In this document: piece by piece, positions 1 to 9,138 of the stretch
Layout: each line of letters opens with the position of its first letter
How positions within the stretch are numbered: the stretch's first letter is position 1
NCBI GenBank assembly: GCA_022843485.1
Contig: JALHNM010000014.1
Coordinates: 1-42,558 of the forward strand
Source of the DNA: Fimbriimonadaceae bacterium
GTDB taxonomy: Bacteria > Armatimonadota > Fimbriimonadia > Fimbriimonadales > Fimbriimonadaceae
DNA: 42,558 nt
Direction of reading: 5' to 3'
Position numbers and translations under genes: made by a program
Notes under the pieces: generated by a model
What the model saw: the letters and a program-made list of their open reading frames with translations, nothing else
What the model was told of the DNA's origin: nothing
Databases searched by the model: none

Positions 1-925
1 CCCCGTAGACCGCCGGCGGGGGGCCGGTGACGGCGAACAACCGTCGCGGGGGCTCGTCGCGGCCGGTCAGGAGGCCGAGTTCGGCCGGGCTCGCGAGCGG
101 GACGGCCCCCAGGGCCACCAAGGCCCCGGAGCCGCACGCCCCCCCGGCAGCCGCGTAGGGCCGGGACTCGACGCCGACCAGGCACAGCCGCCGCCGGAGG
201 GCCTCCACCGCCCCTGTCCAGGTCCCCCCGACCCGGAGGCGGGGAGAGACGACCACCGCCCAGGCCGACGAGGCGTAAATCAGTGCGTTGCGCTCCATGG
301 CCTGGCCGGCCGAGAACCCCGCCCCCGGGGCGCACACCGAGACCTGGCACACCCCCGGCGCCGGAGGGACGAGGTCGAGACCGCAGGGCAAGACCTCGAT
401 GACCCGGCCGACTCCCCCCGCCGCCAAGGCCGCCCCGGCCGCGACCGAGTCGGCCCCGACCGCCCCGCCCGTCACGAGCGCGAGGCCCGCCGCCATCGCC
501 GCCGCCCCGACCCCGGCCGCGAACTCCCGACCGGCGGCCTCTAGGGAACGGCTCCCGGCGAGGGCCAACGACGGAGCCACCGGCCAAGACCCCCGCACCC
601 ACACTGCGGGCGGCGCCGCCGAGCCGAGGACGTCGAGCCAGCGCGCCGGGTAGGACGGGGAGAGGACGGTCAGGCACCGACCGGAAGAGGCCTGGGCCAA
701 GCCCCAGTCGAGCACCCCTGGCTGCTCGAGGCACCACGCTTCGTCCCACAGGCCCGCCGACCGCAGGCACGCCGCGACCCCGCCGAGCGACGGCACCGAC
801 CGGGCGAGGGCGTCCCGCACCGGGCCCCATCGACGCCGCCCCAACACGAACCCAGCCGGGCGGGGACCGCCCCGGAGGCCGAGCGCCGCGAGCGCCGCCT
901 CACACACCAAACTCTCCGCTCTCAC
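1..925 (-). CDS. DprA/Smf-like DNA-processing protein, partial
   Basis: This reading frame stays open from GTG at 925 to the window edge (308 residues, no stop), so the C-terminus is missing. Residues 91-185 resemble the DprA Rossmann fold: a YPARWLDVL lead-in, AGSRS at 123-127, VTGGAVGADS at 151-160 (compare SGGA.G.D in DprA), then VLPCGLD. A later ERNALIYASSAW at 211-222 matches the RN-x-I-x-x-x-S region of the family. DprA loads RecA on single-stranded DNA during natural transformation. The usual AH..AL segment and the TA motif are altered, so this may be a divergent DprA or a related Smf/LOG-type protein. It lies 40 bases from the divergent mannosidase gene. The start is uncertain because no good Shine-Dalgarno sits at normal spacing. 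Confidence 0.6.
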   Translation of the reverse strand, partial: MRAESLVCEAALAALGLRGGPRPAGFVLGRRRWGPVRDALARSVPSLGGVAACLRSAGLWDEAWCLEQPGVLDWGLAQASSGRCLTVLSPSYPARWLDVLGSAAPPAVWVRGSWPVAPSLALAGSRSLEAAGREFAAGVGAAAMAAGLALVTGGAVGADSVAAGAALAAGGVGRVIEVLPCGLDLVPPAPGVCQVSVCAPGAGFSAGQAMERNALIYASSAWAVVVSPRLRVGGTWTGAVEALRRRLCLVGVESRPYAAAGGACGSGALVALGAVPLASPAELGLLTGRDEPPRRLFAVTGPPPAVYG

Positions 926-965
926 ACCGCGATTCTGGCACGCGGTAACCTCCTGCCCGCACCCC

Positions 966-3900
966 ATGCTCAAGCACCCCCAGATCACCCTCGACCGGGC
1001 CCGTCAGTTCTTCGAGCGTGAGCTCCGCCCCCGGCTCGTGGCCGATTGGCGCGAGCTGCCCGCCGAGTTCGGCGACGGCCGCGATTGGACCCCGATCGAG
1101 AAGGGGTACCGCTGGGGGCCCGCCTACCGTGCGGGGCAGTACCGGGTCAAGGTCAAGGTCCCGAAAGAGTGGGCCGGGGCCGAGGTCGCGCTCGGCTACG
1201 ACAAGCCCGACGTCTGGGGGACGCGGGACGGGATGGTCGAGGCGACGGTCTACGACGGGGCCCAAGCCATCGGCGGGCTGGACTACGCCCACCTCGCCTG
1301 CCGCCTCACGGACCGTGCGGCGGGCGGTGAGGCGTGGACGCTCACGTTGCGGACCTTCGCCCACAACGCCGAGACCACCGTCCACCTGCCGGAGCGACCC
1401 CGCACCCCCGAGCCCGAGGAGTACCGCGGGTTCCTGCTGATGGCCCTCGACCCCGAGGTGGCCGGGCTCGCGTACGACTTCGCCTTCGTGCTCAACCTCG
1501 TCGAGGCGGTGGCCGAGGACAGCCCTGTCCGCCACGTGGGGCTCCGGGCCCTCAACGACGCCGTCAACCAGTTCGACCCGCAGCGCCGCCGGACCCTCGC
1601 CGCGTGCCGGCGGACGCTCCGCGCCGCGATCGAGCCGCTCCACGAGGAAGTCTCCCACCGAGTGACCGCCCTCGGCCACGCCCACCTCGACACCGCATGG
1701 CTCTGGCCCCTGGATGTGACCCGGCTCAAGATGGCCCACACGACGGCCGTTCAGCTCGCCCTCGCCGAGCGCTACCCCGAGCACGTCTACGTCCACTCCC
1801 AGGCCAGTCAGTACGAGTGGCTCGAGCAGGACGACCCCGCCCTCTTCGACCGGGTCAAGCGAGCGGTGCGGAAGGGCCACTGGGAGCCGGTCGGCTCGAT
1901 GTGGGTCGAGGCCGACTGCAACTTGACCGGACCCGAGGCCCTCGTGCGCCAATTCCTCTACGGCCGCAGGTACTTCAAGGACCGGCTCGGGGTCGAGACG
2001 GTCGATATGTGGCTGCCGGACGTGTTCGGCTACTCGGCCGCTCTCCCCCAGATCCTCACGAAGTTCGGGATCAAGGCGTTCTTGACTCAGAAAATGAGCT
2101 GGAACCAGTTCAACAAGATCCCGCACCACACGTTCTGGTGGCAGGGGATCGACGGCAGCCGGATCTGGACGCACTTCCCGCCCGCCGACACGTACTGCGG
2201 GGACTGTACGCCGAAGGAGATCCTGGCCAGCGCCCAGAAGTTCAAAGACCACGGGCGCAGCGACCGCTCGCTCTACCTCTTCGGCTACGGGGACGGGGGG
2301 GGCGGGCCGACCGAGCGGCAACTCGAGTACCTGCGCCGGGCCGCGGACGCGCCGGGGTTGCCGTCCTTCACCCGGCGGACCCGGGCCGCGGACTTCTTCC
2401 ACGCCGCCATCGCCGAGGGCCACGACCTCTGCACCTGGGTCGGCGAGCTCTACTTCGAGCTCCACCGCGGCACGTACACGAGCCAGGCGGCGAACAAGCG
2501 CGCGAACCGGGAGTGCGAGTTCCTGTTGCGCGACGCGGACTGGCTCGCCGCCTTCCTCGACGAACCCGGCGAGTACCCCCGGGCCGAGCTGGAGCGGGCG
2601 TGGAAGCTCGTCCTGCTCAACCAGTTCCACGACATCATCCCGGGCTCGTCGGTGCGGGAGGTCTACGAGGACAGCGCCCGGGACTACGAAGAGGTCCGGC
2701 GCATCGGCGGGGCGATCGTGGCCGAGCGGCTGCGCCGAGTCGGGGAGGCCATCGACACGAGCGGGCTCTCCCGGCCGGTAGCCGTCTTCCACAACAGCAC
2801 CGTCCCGGTGCAGGCCGAGTTGCCTTGGGGCGACGAGGCCGTGCCAGGTTCGCTCCAGATGAACGAGGAGCGGTTGCCGGTACAGCTCGTCGAGGAGTTC
2901 GGGGAGCGCAAGCTCATCTTCCCGACGCCGCACGAAGCGCTCGGGGCGGTCGCGGTCGGCGACCTGGTCGAGGGTGGGCCCTACTTCGTTCCCCGTCTCA
3001 AGGCGGCTGCCCGCAAGATTGAGAGCAGCGAGTTCGCCGTGCGGTTCGACGGCAACGGGAACCTCACGAGCGTCCAGACGCTCGACGACCGGCCGATCGA
3101 GTTCGTCGCGCCGGGCAAGCTGGCGAACGTGTTCCAGCTTTTCGACGACCACCCGCTATTCTGGGACGCCTGGGACGTCGACGTTTTCTCTCTCGAAACG
3201 GGCGTGGACCTGCTCCGGAGCGAGTCCTTCGAGGTCGTCGAGAAGGGCCCCGTCCGGGCGGCAGTGGAACTGGTGAAGCGGTTCGGAGACAGCACGGTGC
3301 GACAGCGGATCAGCGTCGGCCCGACGCCCGGGATCCGCTTCGACACCGAGGTGGACTGGCGCGAGGCGCACAAGATGCTCAAGGTGGCGTTCCCCCTCAA
3401 CGTCAACGCCACCCGCGCCAAGTTCGAGATCCAGTTCGGCCACGTCGAACGGCCGACTCACCGGAACACGTCGTGGGACCTCGCCCAGTTCGAGGTCTGC
3501 GCGCAGAAGTGGGCGGACGTCAGCGAGGGCGGGCACGGGGTTGCCCTCCTCAACGACGGCAAGTACGGCCACGACGTGCTCGGCGACACGCTCCGGTTGA
3601 CCCTGCTGCGCTCGCCCAAGGCACCGGACCCGACCTGTGACATGGGGCGGCACCGGTTCACCTACGTGTTGCTCCCGCACTACGACCAGGTCCAGCACAG
3701 CGACGTGGTGGCGACGGCCTACGGCCTCAACGCACGGCCGCGGGTCGTCCGGCTCGCTCCGGGGCCGGGTGTCGCGGCGGAGGCGCCCCGGTTCTTGAGC
3801 TGCGACAATCGCAGTCTGACCTTGGAAACGGTGAAGCGGGCGGAGGACTCGGACGATCTCGTCGTGCGGCTCTACGAGTGCCACAACACAAGGGGCCGGG

Positions 3901-4046
3901 CGACCTTGCAGTTCGCGATGCCGATCCGCGGGGCCTGGCTGTGCGACCTCAACGAGACGCGCCTTGAGGAACTCCCCGTCGCCGACGGGGCGGTCGAGGT
4001 GGAGTACAAGCCGTTCGAGATATTGACCCTGATGGTGCGAAGATAG
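966..4046 (+). CDS. Alpha-mannosidase, glycoside hydrolase family 38
   Basis: This 1026-residue protein has the usual length of bacterial GH38 enzymes, which hydrolyse terminal alpha-mannosides with retention of configuration. The catalytic domain opens near residue 235 with GHAHLDTAWLWP, whose His and Asp are zinc ligands. The nucleophile is expected at Asp352 in WLPDVFGYSAALPQ. Next comes a helical domain containing LNQFHDIIPGSSV, then the C-terminal beta domains. No signal peptide is visible, so it is probably cytoplasmic and would act on imported mannosides. No transporter is adjacent. The ATG has no Shine-Dalgarno. It is the first gene of a run of three on this strand, though 96 bases separate it from the next. 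Confidence 0.9.
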   Translation: MLKHPQITLDRARQFFERELRPRLVADWRELPAEFGDGRDWTPIEKGYRWGPAYRAGQYRVKVKVPKEWAGAEVALGYDKPDVWGTRDGMVEATVYDGAQAIGGLDYAHLACRLTDRAAGGEAWTLTLRTFAHNAETTVHLPERPRTPEPEEYRGFLLMALDPEVAGLAYDFAFVLNLVEAVAEDSPVRHVGLRALNDAVNQFDPQRRRTLAACRRTLRAAIEPLHEEVSHRVTALGHAHLDTAWLWPLDVTRLKMAHTTAVQLALAERYPEHVYVHSQASQYEWLEQDDPALFDRVKRAVRKGHWEPVGSMWVEADCNLTGPEALVRQFLYGRRYFKDRLGVETVDMWLPDVFGYSAALPQILTKFGIKAFLTQKMSWNQFNKIPHHTFWWQGIDGSRIWTHFPPADTYCGDCTPKEILASAQKFKDHGRSDRSLYLFGYGDGGGGPTERQLEYLRRAADAPGLPSFTRRTRAADFFHAAIAEGHDLCTWVGELYFELHRGTYTSQAANKRANRECEFLLRDADWLAAFLDEPGEYPRAELERAWKLVLLNQFHDIIPGSSVREVYEDSARDYEEVRRIGGAIVAERLRRVGEAIDTSGLSRPVAVFHNSTVPVQAELPWGDEAVPGSLQMNEERLPVQLVEEFGERKLIFPTPHEALGAVAVGDLVEGGPYFVPRLKAAARKIESSEFAVRFDGNGNLTSVQTLDDRPIEFVAPGKLANVFQLFDDHPLFWDAWDVDVFSLETGVDLLRSESFEVVEKGPVRAAVELVKRFGDSTVRQRISVGPTPGIRFDTEVDWREAHKMLKVAFPLNVNATRAKFEIQFGHVERPTHRNTSWDLAQFEVCAQKWADVSEGGHGVALLNDGKYGHDVLGDTLRLTLLRSPKAPDPTCDMGRHRFTYVLLPHYDQVQHSDVVATAYGLNARPRVVRLAPGPGVAAEAPRFLSCDNRSLTLETVKRAEDSDDLVVRLYECHNTRGRATLQFAMPIRGAWLCDLNETRLEELPVADGAVEVEYKPFEILTLMVRR

Positions 4047-4142
4047 TGGTCAGTCGCTGACCGGCCCCGTAGACCGACCGGTGTTCGCGATCGATGCCTC
4101 TGGCCGGCCAAAGGTCGAGTACCCTAGGGCGAGAGGAACGGC

Positions 4143-4928
4143 ATGAGGCGACAAGCAAAGGTTCTAGCGATGGTCGGGGCGGTGGTTGCGGCGCACGCGG
4201 TGGGTGCCCAGGAGGCGGCGTACCTGACCCCGGACTCCGCCGCCGCGAGCGGGAGGGCGGTCCTGCGGCTCCGCCTCGGGGAGGGTGAGGCGGCGGCCCC
4301 GGCCGACTGGCGCAAAGAGCCGGTCCGCTGGGTCTTCGTCAAGACGACGTTCGGGCAGGAGAACCGCGACTCGGCGGCCGAGTGGGCCCGACCGGACGGG
4401 ACGCTGTCGGCCCCGCTCACGGCGAAGGGGGCGACGATGATCGGCGTGGACTTCGAGCCCGTGGTCGAGACGGTCCGGGAGCGGGGCGGGCCCGGGGTGC
4501 TCCGGCCCCGGCTCAGCGGGCTGCGGGTGCGGCACCACCGGTCGGCGAGTACCGTACTGCTGTCCACTGCCGGCACGGCAGGCGAGGCGGACGGCGGCCA
4601 AGCGGCGACGGCGAAGGCCGGGTTGGCCTGCGAAGTCAGGCCGTACATGGACGTGACTCAGCCCTGGTCGGGCGGGGATCTGATCCTGCGGGCCTACGTG
4701 CAAGGGGCCCCCGCCGGGCAGGCCCCGTTCTCGGTGCGCCACGCGGCGACGGGCCGGGTGACGCTGCTCGAGTCGGACGCCAACGGGTTCGTGCGGTTCA
4801 CGCCCGAGGCGATGGGCGTCTACGAGGTGCTGTTCTACTCAGCGAGGCGGCTCGAGGATGATGCGGAGGCCGACTACGACGTGTTCTCGACGAGCCTGAC
4901 GTTCACCGTGCGGGGGACGGGGCAGTGA
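4143..4928 (+). CDS. Secreted DUF4198-like protein
   Basis: This 261-residue protein has an N-terminal signal peptide (MRRQAKVLAMVG..., probable cleavage after VGAQ near residue 23). The rest is a beta-rich, repeat-poor secreted domain. The C-terminal stretch with SDANGFVRFTPEAMGVYEV (about residues 210-230) resembles the Ig-like end of DUF4198 proteins, which are often periplasmic and sometimes linked to metal uptake. That link is family knowledge only, since no transporter is nearby. GAGAGG lies just before the ATG. The stop overlaps the GTG of the downstream Asp-box protein by four bases (GTGA), so the two are probably co-translated and may act together outside the cytoplasm. Confidence 0.55.
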   Translation: MRRQAKVLAMVGAVVAAHAVGAQEAAYLTPDSAAASGRAVLRLRLGEGEAAAPADWRKEPVRWVFVKTTFGQENRDSAAEWARPDGTLSAPLTAKGATMIGVDFEPVVETVRERGGPGVLRPRLSGLRVRHHRSASTVLLSTAGTAGEADGGQAATAKAGLACEVRPYMDVTQPWSGGDLILRAYVQGAPAGQAPFSVRHAATGRVTLLESDANGFVRFTPEAMGVYEVLFYSARRLEDDAEADYDVFSTSLTFTVRGTGQ

Positions 4929-7036
4929 GGTCCGTCACCGTGCTCGCCGCCCTTCTGCTCGCCCCGCTCGCGGTGGGACAGGCCTGGCGGGAGATGGGGC
5001 CGTCCCCGCTCGGAGGGGCGTTCGTCGGCCGGGTCTCGGCGATCGGGGTCAGCCGGACCGATCCCGGGCGGTATTACATCGGTGGGGCGGACGGCGGGGT
5101 CTGGCTGACCCGAGACGGGGGAACGACGTGGCGCAACCTCACTGACCGTGCCCAGACGTCCTCCGTCGGGAGCATCGCGGTCGACCCGACCGACGACCGG
5201 GTCGTCTATGTCGGGACGGGCGAGGCGAACTACGCGAATCACAGTCGGTACGGGCTCGGAGTCCTGAAGACGACCGACGGGGGCGCGACCTGGGCCCTGC
5301 TCGGGTCGGACACCTTCGCGGGCCGGTGTGTGTCCCACATCGCCATCGACCCGCGAGACCCCCGAGTCCTCTACGCGGGCGTGACCCCGGCGGGAGGGTT
5401 CCCGGAGAAGGCGGCGGCAAAGGGCCACCCGCTCAAGGACGGCCCGCTCGGGGTTTTCAAGTCCACCGACGGGGGGCTCACCTGGACGCACCTCACGAAC
5501 GGGCTCCCGGCCGAGGCGGCGACCGACCTCGCAATGGTCGATTCGGCGCCGGACGTCCTCTACGCGGCGATCGGCCGGCCGTTCGGGTCGGCGTCGAACG
5601 GCGTGTACCGCTCGCGCGACGGCGGGCAGAGTTGGACGAAGCTTGGGGGCGGCCTGCCGACCGCGAACGTCGGCCGGGTCTCGGTCACGGCCTCCGGCCT
5701 GAACCCGAACCGGGTCTACGCCCTGTTCGTGAACCGGGCGGACGCGGCGGGCGGGGGGGCCAGCACGCTCGGGGCCTACCGGTCCTCCGACGGCGGGGAC
5801 ACCTGGACCCCCGTGGCGACCGGGAACTTCCAGGCGACTTACGGGTGGTATCTGTGCGAAGTCCGGGTGAAGCCGACGAACGCCGATACCGTCCTCTTCG
5901 CCGGCCTCTCGCTCTTGCGGACGACGAACGCCGGGGCCTCGTTCTCGACCGTCACGACGCCGCACGTCGACCACCACGCGATCGTCTGGGACGCCCAGGG
6001 ACGGTTGCTCGTGGGCTCGGACGGGGGCGTGTTCCGGTCGGTGAACGACGGCGGGTCGTACACCGCCCTCAACAACGGGCTCGGCACCTGCCAGTTCTAC
6101 GCCGCCCTCTCGACCCACCCGACCCAGCCGGAGGTCATGCTCGGCGGGCTGCAGGACAACGGCACGGTGCGCCGGACCACGGACACGAAGGCGTGGTCGA
6201 CCCACATCGGTGGCGACGGCGGCTATACCCAGATCGACCAACTTTCGCCGAACACGATGTTCGCCCAGTTCCAAGGGGCGGGGAACGTGTACCGCTCGAC
6301 GAACGGAGGAGCCTCGTGGTCGGCGGTGGGTTCGGGGATCAGCACGGGCGACCGGGTGGCGTTCTTCTCGCCGATCGAGATCGACCCGACGAACTCGAGC
6401 CGGATCCTGCTGGCGACGCACCGGCTCTACCGGAGTCTCAACGGGGGCACGAGTTGGAGCGTGATCAGCGGGGACCTCACGAACGGTTCGGGCGCGGTGC
6501 GGGCCCTCGCCGTCTCGAAGTCGAACCCGCAGGTCGTGTGGACGGCCTCGAATGACGGCGTCGTCTCCCGCTCGACCGATGGGGGTACGACGTTCACCCG
6601 CGTGCTGACGGGCGTGCCGGGTTGGCCCCGCGTCACGCGGGAGATCACGATCGACCCCATCGACCAGCAGACGGTGTACTTGGCCGTGAGCCAGTTCGGG
6701 ACGGACCAGGTTCGCCGGACGACGGACGGGGGCTTGACTTGGACCGTCCTCGACGGCGACCTTCCGGACGTCCCGGTGAACGTGGTGGAGGTCGATCGGA
6801 GCGGCGGCCAACCGGTGCTCTACGCGGGGACCGATATCGGGGTGTTCAAGTCCACAGACGGTGGCCAGCGGTGGTTCCGGCCGGGGCTCGGCTTCCCGAA
6901 CGCCTGCGTCATCGACATCCGCCTGGACCCCGCCCGCAAGCGGGTCGTCGTCGCGACGCAAGGACGCGGGGCCTGGGAGCTTGTGCTCTCGGGCCGGAAG
7001 GGCACGCCGGGGACGGGTTCCTCGATCGACGACTAG
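4925..7036 (+). CDS. Secreted Asp-box (BNR/sortilin-like) beta-propeller protein
   Basis: This 703-residue protein has a signal peptide (MRSVTVLAALLLAPLAVGQA). The rest is built of about twelve Asp-box repeats of the form S-x-D-G-G-x-T-W, for example TRDGGTTW, TTDGGATW, STDGGLTW, SSDGGDTW and STDGGQRW. This is the pattern of sialidase-like and VPS10/sortilin-like propellers, probably two propellers in tandem. Asp boxes are structural, so no enzymatic activity can be inferred and the sialidase catalytic arginines are not obvious. There is no PEP-CTERM or other anchor, and the protein ends in GTGSSIDD. Translation is coupled to the upstream secreted protein. The stop codon shares the bases CTAG with the stop of the convergent hydrolase gene. 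Confidence 0.8.
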   Translation: MRSVTVLAALLLAPLAVGQAWREMGPSPLGGAFVGRVSAIGVSRTDPGRYYIGGADGGVWLTRDGGTTWRNLTDRAQTSSVGSIAVDPTDDRVVYVGTGEANYANHSRYGLGVLKTTDGGATWALLGSDTFAGRCVSHIAIDPRDPRVLYAGVTPAGGFPEKAAAKGHPLKDGPLGVFKSTDGGLTWTHLTNGLPAEAATDLAMVDSAPDVLYAAIGRPFGSASNGVYRSRDGGQSWTKLGGGLPTANVGRVSVTASGLNPNRVYALFVNRADAAGGGASTLGAYRSSDGGDTWTPVATGNFQATYGWYLCEVRVKPTNADTVLFAGLSLLRTTNAGASFSTVTTPHVDHHAIVWDAQGRLLVGSDGGVFRSVNDGGSYTALNNGLGTCQFYAALSTHPTQPEVMLGGLQDNGTVRRTTDTKAWSTHIGGDGGYTQIDQLSPNTMFAQFQGAGNVYRSTNGGASWSAVGSGISTGDRVAFFSPIEIDPTNSSRILLATHRLYRSLNGGTSWSVISGDLTNGSGAVRALAVSKSNPQVVWTASNDGVVSRSTDGGTTFTRVLTGVPGWPRVTREITIDPIDQQTVYLAVSQFGTDQVRRTTDGGLTWTVLDGDLPDVPVNVVEVDRSGGQPVLYAGTDIGVFKSTDGGQRWFRPGLGFPNACVIDIRLDPARKRVVVATQGRGAWELVLSGRKGTPGTGSSIDD

Positions 7037-8442
7037 CTGCTCGATCCGCGGGGCACGGCGTTGATGCCCGTGACTTTTCCGTCGGGTCGGGTTGTGATCT
7101 TGAGTCGGAGGGTGAGGGCGCCTAGGCGGACGTCGTACTGACGGACGCGGGCCTCGCCCTCTTCGTCCTCGCGGAGGAACGTGAAGGCTTCGATCTCCCC
7201 GAGCGACTGGAGCTGGGTGGCCGCGCGGGCACGGGTGGCGGCGGGGAACTCGCGGGCGAACTCCTCGGTGAGGCGGCCTTCGTCGAGCGTCCCGGCCCGG
7301 AGGGCTTCGAAGAGGGCGCGGGCGTCAGCGGTCGCGGCCGGGTCGGCGTCCGGCTGAGACTCGGGCTCTGGCGCCTTGAGGCTCGGCTCCACGAACCCCA
7401 TAACGGCCGAGGCAAAGGCGGAGGGGTCGGCGCTGTCCGTGTTGAGGAGCACGACCACGGTCAGCCGCTTCTCGGGGCAACGCCGGAACGAGCAGACGAA
7501 ACCGTTGATCCCGCCGCCGTGCTCGACGATCCGCGTGCCGTTGGCGTCGCCGACGGCCCAGCCCAGGCCGTAACCGTGGCCCTTGCCGCCCGGCTTCGCC
7601 TCGGTCCACATCGTGGCGAGCGTCGCTTGCGGGAGGAGGCCCTCGCCGTAGAGCGCGGCGTCGAGTTTGGCGAGGTCGAGGACGGTCGACTCCATCGACC
7701 CGGCGCTATAGGGCCAGACCATATCTAAGTAGCTGGCGTTGACCGGTTTGCCCTCGCTACGGGTATAGCCCCGGGCGCGCTTCGGGACGAGGCTGTTCCC
7801 GGTGGTGAAGACGGTCGAGCCCATCTCGAGCGGCCCCAGGATTCGGGCTTGGAGGGACTCGGCGAACGGACGCCCCTCGACCTTCTCGACGAGCAGGCCG
7901 AGGAGCACGTACGCGGTGTTGTTGTAGGCCCAGTCGGTGCCGGGCGCGAACGCGAGGGGGAGGTCCTTGACCAGGTCGAGGACCCCGCGCGGGGTGGTCG
8001 GGCGCATGGACCACTCCGGGAAGAACGCCTCGAGGTCCGTGTAGCTCGGGATGCCGCTCGTGTGGTCGAGGAGCTGGCGCACGGTGACCTCCGACCAAGC
8101 TTCGGGGAGCTCGGGGAGGACGTCGCGGGCCTTGGTCTCGAGGGTGAGCTTGCCCTCGCCCACGAGCTGCATGACGATGGTGGCCGTGAACGGCTTGGTG
8201 ACGCTACCGATCCGGAACACGGTCTCGGGGGTGACGGGGAGGTCGTTCTCGAGGTCGGCCTTGCCCAGGCCCTTGGCGAAGACGACCTTGCCGTCGCGGA
8301 CGACGGCCACTGCCGCACCCGGGCTCAGCGAGGCGGCGAACCGTTCGGCGACGAACGTTTCGAGGTCCCCCGGCTCGTTGGCCTGGCTCCAGGCGGAGAG
8401 GGCGAGGCTGAGGGCGATCGAGGCCAGGGCGGTGCGGAGCAT
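7033..8442 (-). CDS. Exported serine hydrolase, class C beta-lactamase/DD-peptidase fold
   Basis: This 469-residue protein starts at ATG 8442 with a signal peptide (MLRTALASIALSLALSAWSQA). The three family motifs are present: SxxK as S80-V-T-K83, YxN as Y173-N-N175 and HGG at 308-310. An extra C-terminal domain of about 120 residues follows the hydrolase fold. Such proteins (beta-lactamase PF00144 family) include esterases, D-amino peptidases and penicillin-binding proteins as well as AmpC, so no resistance role should be assumed. A possible -10 TACGCT lies 7 bases before the ATG. The gene converges on the Asp-box gene and overlaps it by four bases. Confidence 0.85.
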   Translation of the reverse strand: MLRTALASIALSLALSAWSQANEPGDLETFVAERFAASLSPGAAVAVVRDGKVVFAKGLGKADLENDLPVTPETVFRIGSVTKPFTATIVMQLVGEGKLTLETKARDVLPELPEAWSEVTVRQLLDHTSGIPSYTDLEAFFPEWSMRPTTPRGVLDLVKDLPLAFAPGTDWAYNNTAYVLLGLLVEKVEGRPFAESLQARILGPLEMGSTVFTTGNSLVPKRARGYTRSEGKPVNASYLDMVWPYSAGSMESTVLDLAKLDAALYGEGLLPQATLATMWTEAKPGGKGHGYGLGWAVGDANGTRIVEHGGGINGFVCSFRRCPEKRLTVVVLLNTDSADPSAFASAVMGFVEPSLKAPEPESQPDADPAATADARALFEALRAGTLDEGRLTEEFAREFPAATRARAATQLQSLGEIEAFTFLREDEEGEARVRQYDVRLGALTLRLKITTRPDGKVTGINAVPRGSSS

Positions 8443-8488
8443 AGCTTCGAGCGTATACCCGTTCGGGGGCGGGGGTCGGGGGCCGGGG

Positions 8489-9040
8489 TTATCGCGGGGC
8501 CCGTTCTTCGATTTGGCGGACGTGGCGTTCGGTGTGCTCAACGGCGAGGGTGAAGACGTCGGCCAGGTTCATCCGGAAGACGGGGACGTAGGGGTTGCGG
8601 TAGAGGAACCGGTTGAGGTCGCGCCCCTGAGCCCGCTCGACGAGCCGCGCGAACGCTTCTTGCTGGGCCTTCCAGTCGTCGATGACCCGGCGCGGCGTGC
8701 TCTCCGCCGGGCCCGGCCGCATGGGCGGCGGCGCCGGGGCGTTGACTTCGGGTCCGGCAGCGTCCACGAGGAACCGGCCGATCCAGCTCAGCCGCACGGG
8801 CGTCTCCGGGTCGGCGGCCGCGGCCCGCTCGACCGCGTCGGTCGCCGCGACGAGGTACCGGGAGTTCCCGAGGATCAGGTGCTCGACCACCTGCCCGCAC
8901 GACCAGACCCCGGGCGCGGGGGGTCGGCGGAAGGCCTCGTCGCTCAGTGGGGCGAGGGCCGCCTCGACCCGGGCGACGTGGCGAGGGCCTTCGGTGGCCA
9001 CCCGCTCGAGCAGGCTTCGAAAGGTGGTCGGGCTGTCCAT
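8489..9040 (-). CDS. DinB-like metal-binding four-helix protein
   Basis: This 183-residue protein starts at ATG 9040 with a good Shine-Dalgarno (AGGAGG, read from 9056-9051) ten bases upstream. It has the DinB_2 layout: an N-terminal helix (FRSLLERVATEGPRHVARVE), the motif SCGQVVEHLI with the first metal-ligand His, and a C-terminal EHTERHVRQIE with the other two His residues. DinB-superfamily proteins include thiol-dependent transferases (bacillithiol or mycothiol linked) and many of unknown substrate. A TACACT -10 candidate lies upstream at 9065-9060. It is probably transcribed alone, because hairpin 9088-9120 separates it from the PEP-CTERM gene behind it. Confidence 0.75.
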   Translation of the reverse strand: MDSPTTFRSLLERVATEGPRHVARVEAALAPLSDEAFRRPPAPGVWSCGQVVEHLILGNSRYLVAATDAVERAAAADPETPVRLSWIGRFLVDAAGPEVNAPAPPPMRPGPAESTPRRVIDDWKAQQEAFARLVERAQGRDLNRFLYRNPYVPVFRMNLADVFTLAVEHTERHVRQIEERAPR

Positions 9041-9059
9041 CGCCGTGCGTCCTCCTGCC

Positions 9060-9065
9060 AGTGTA
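9060..9065 (-). promoter_or_regulatory. Candidate -10 element for the DinB-like gene
   Basis: On the minus strand this reads TACACT (TANNNT type, 4 of 6 matches to TATAAT). It lies 19 bases before the ATG, with an AGGAGG ribosome site in between. No convincing -35 is visible. Confidence 0.35.
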
Positions 9066-9087
9066 ACCGTGGGGCGGGCGAAGGCGG

Positions 9088-9120
9088 GGCCTTCGGGCGG
9101 CTGATCCGCCCCCGAAGGCC
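9088..9120 (-). terminator. Hairpin after the PEP-CTERM gene, possible terminator
   Basis: GGCCTTCGGGCGG at 9088-9100 pairs with CCGCCCCCGAAGGCC at 9106-9120, apart from two extra C residues, with loop CTGAT. It lies 18 bases after the stop of the minus-strand gene at 9139. No T-run follows on that strand, so intrinsic termination is uncertain. It may instead protect the mRNA 3' end. Confidence 0.45.
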
Positions 9121-9138
9121 CAAGTCCAGGTATCGCGC

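Noticed and set aside
900-3152. A 750-codon open frame on the minus strand opposite the alpha-mannosidase
   Set aside because: Its protein is Glu/Leu/Val/Arg-rich without motifs, and the plus strand has a complete GH38 enzyme. Such antisense frames are expected from the strong third-position G/C bias.
4874-6961. A 695-codon open frame opposite the Asp-box protein
   Set aside because: Low-complexity Arg/Pro/Val text, while the plus strand has clear repeats and a signal peptide.
7033-8442. Calling the SxxK hydrolase an antibiotic-resistance beta-lactamase
   Set aside because: The fold covers many esterases and peptidases. The extra C-terminal domain and lack of context do not support AmpC.
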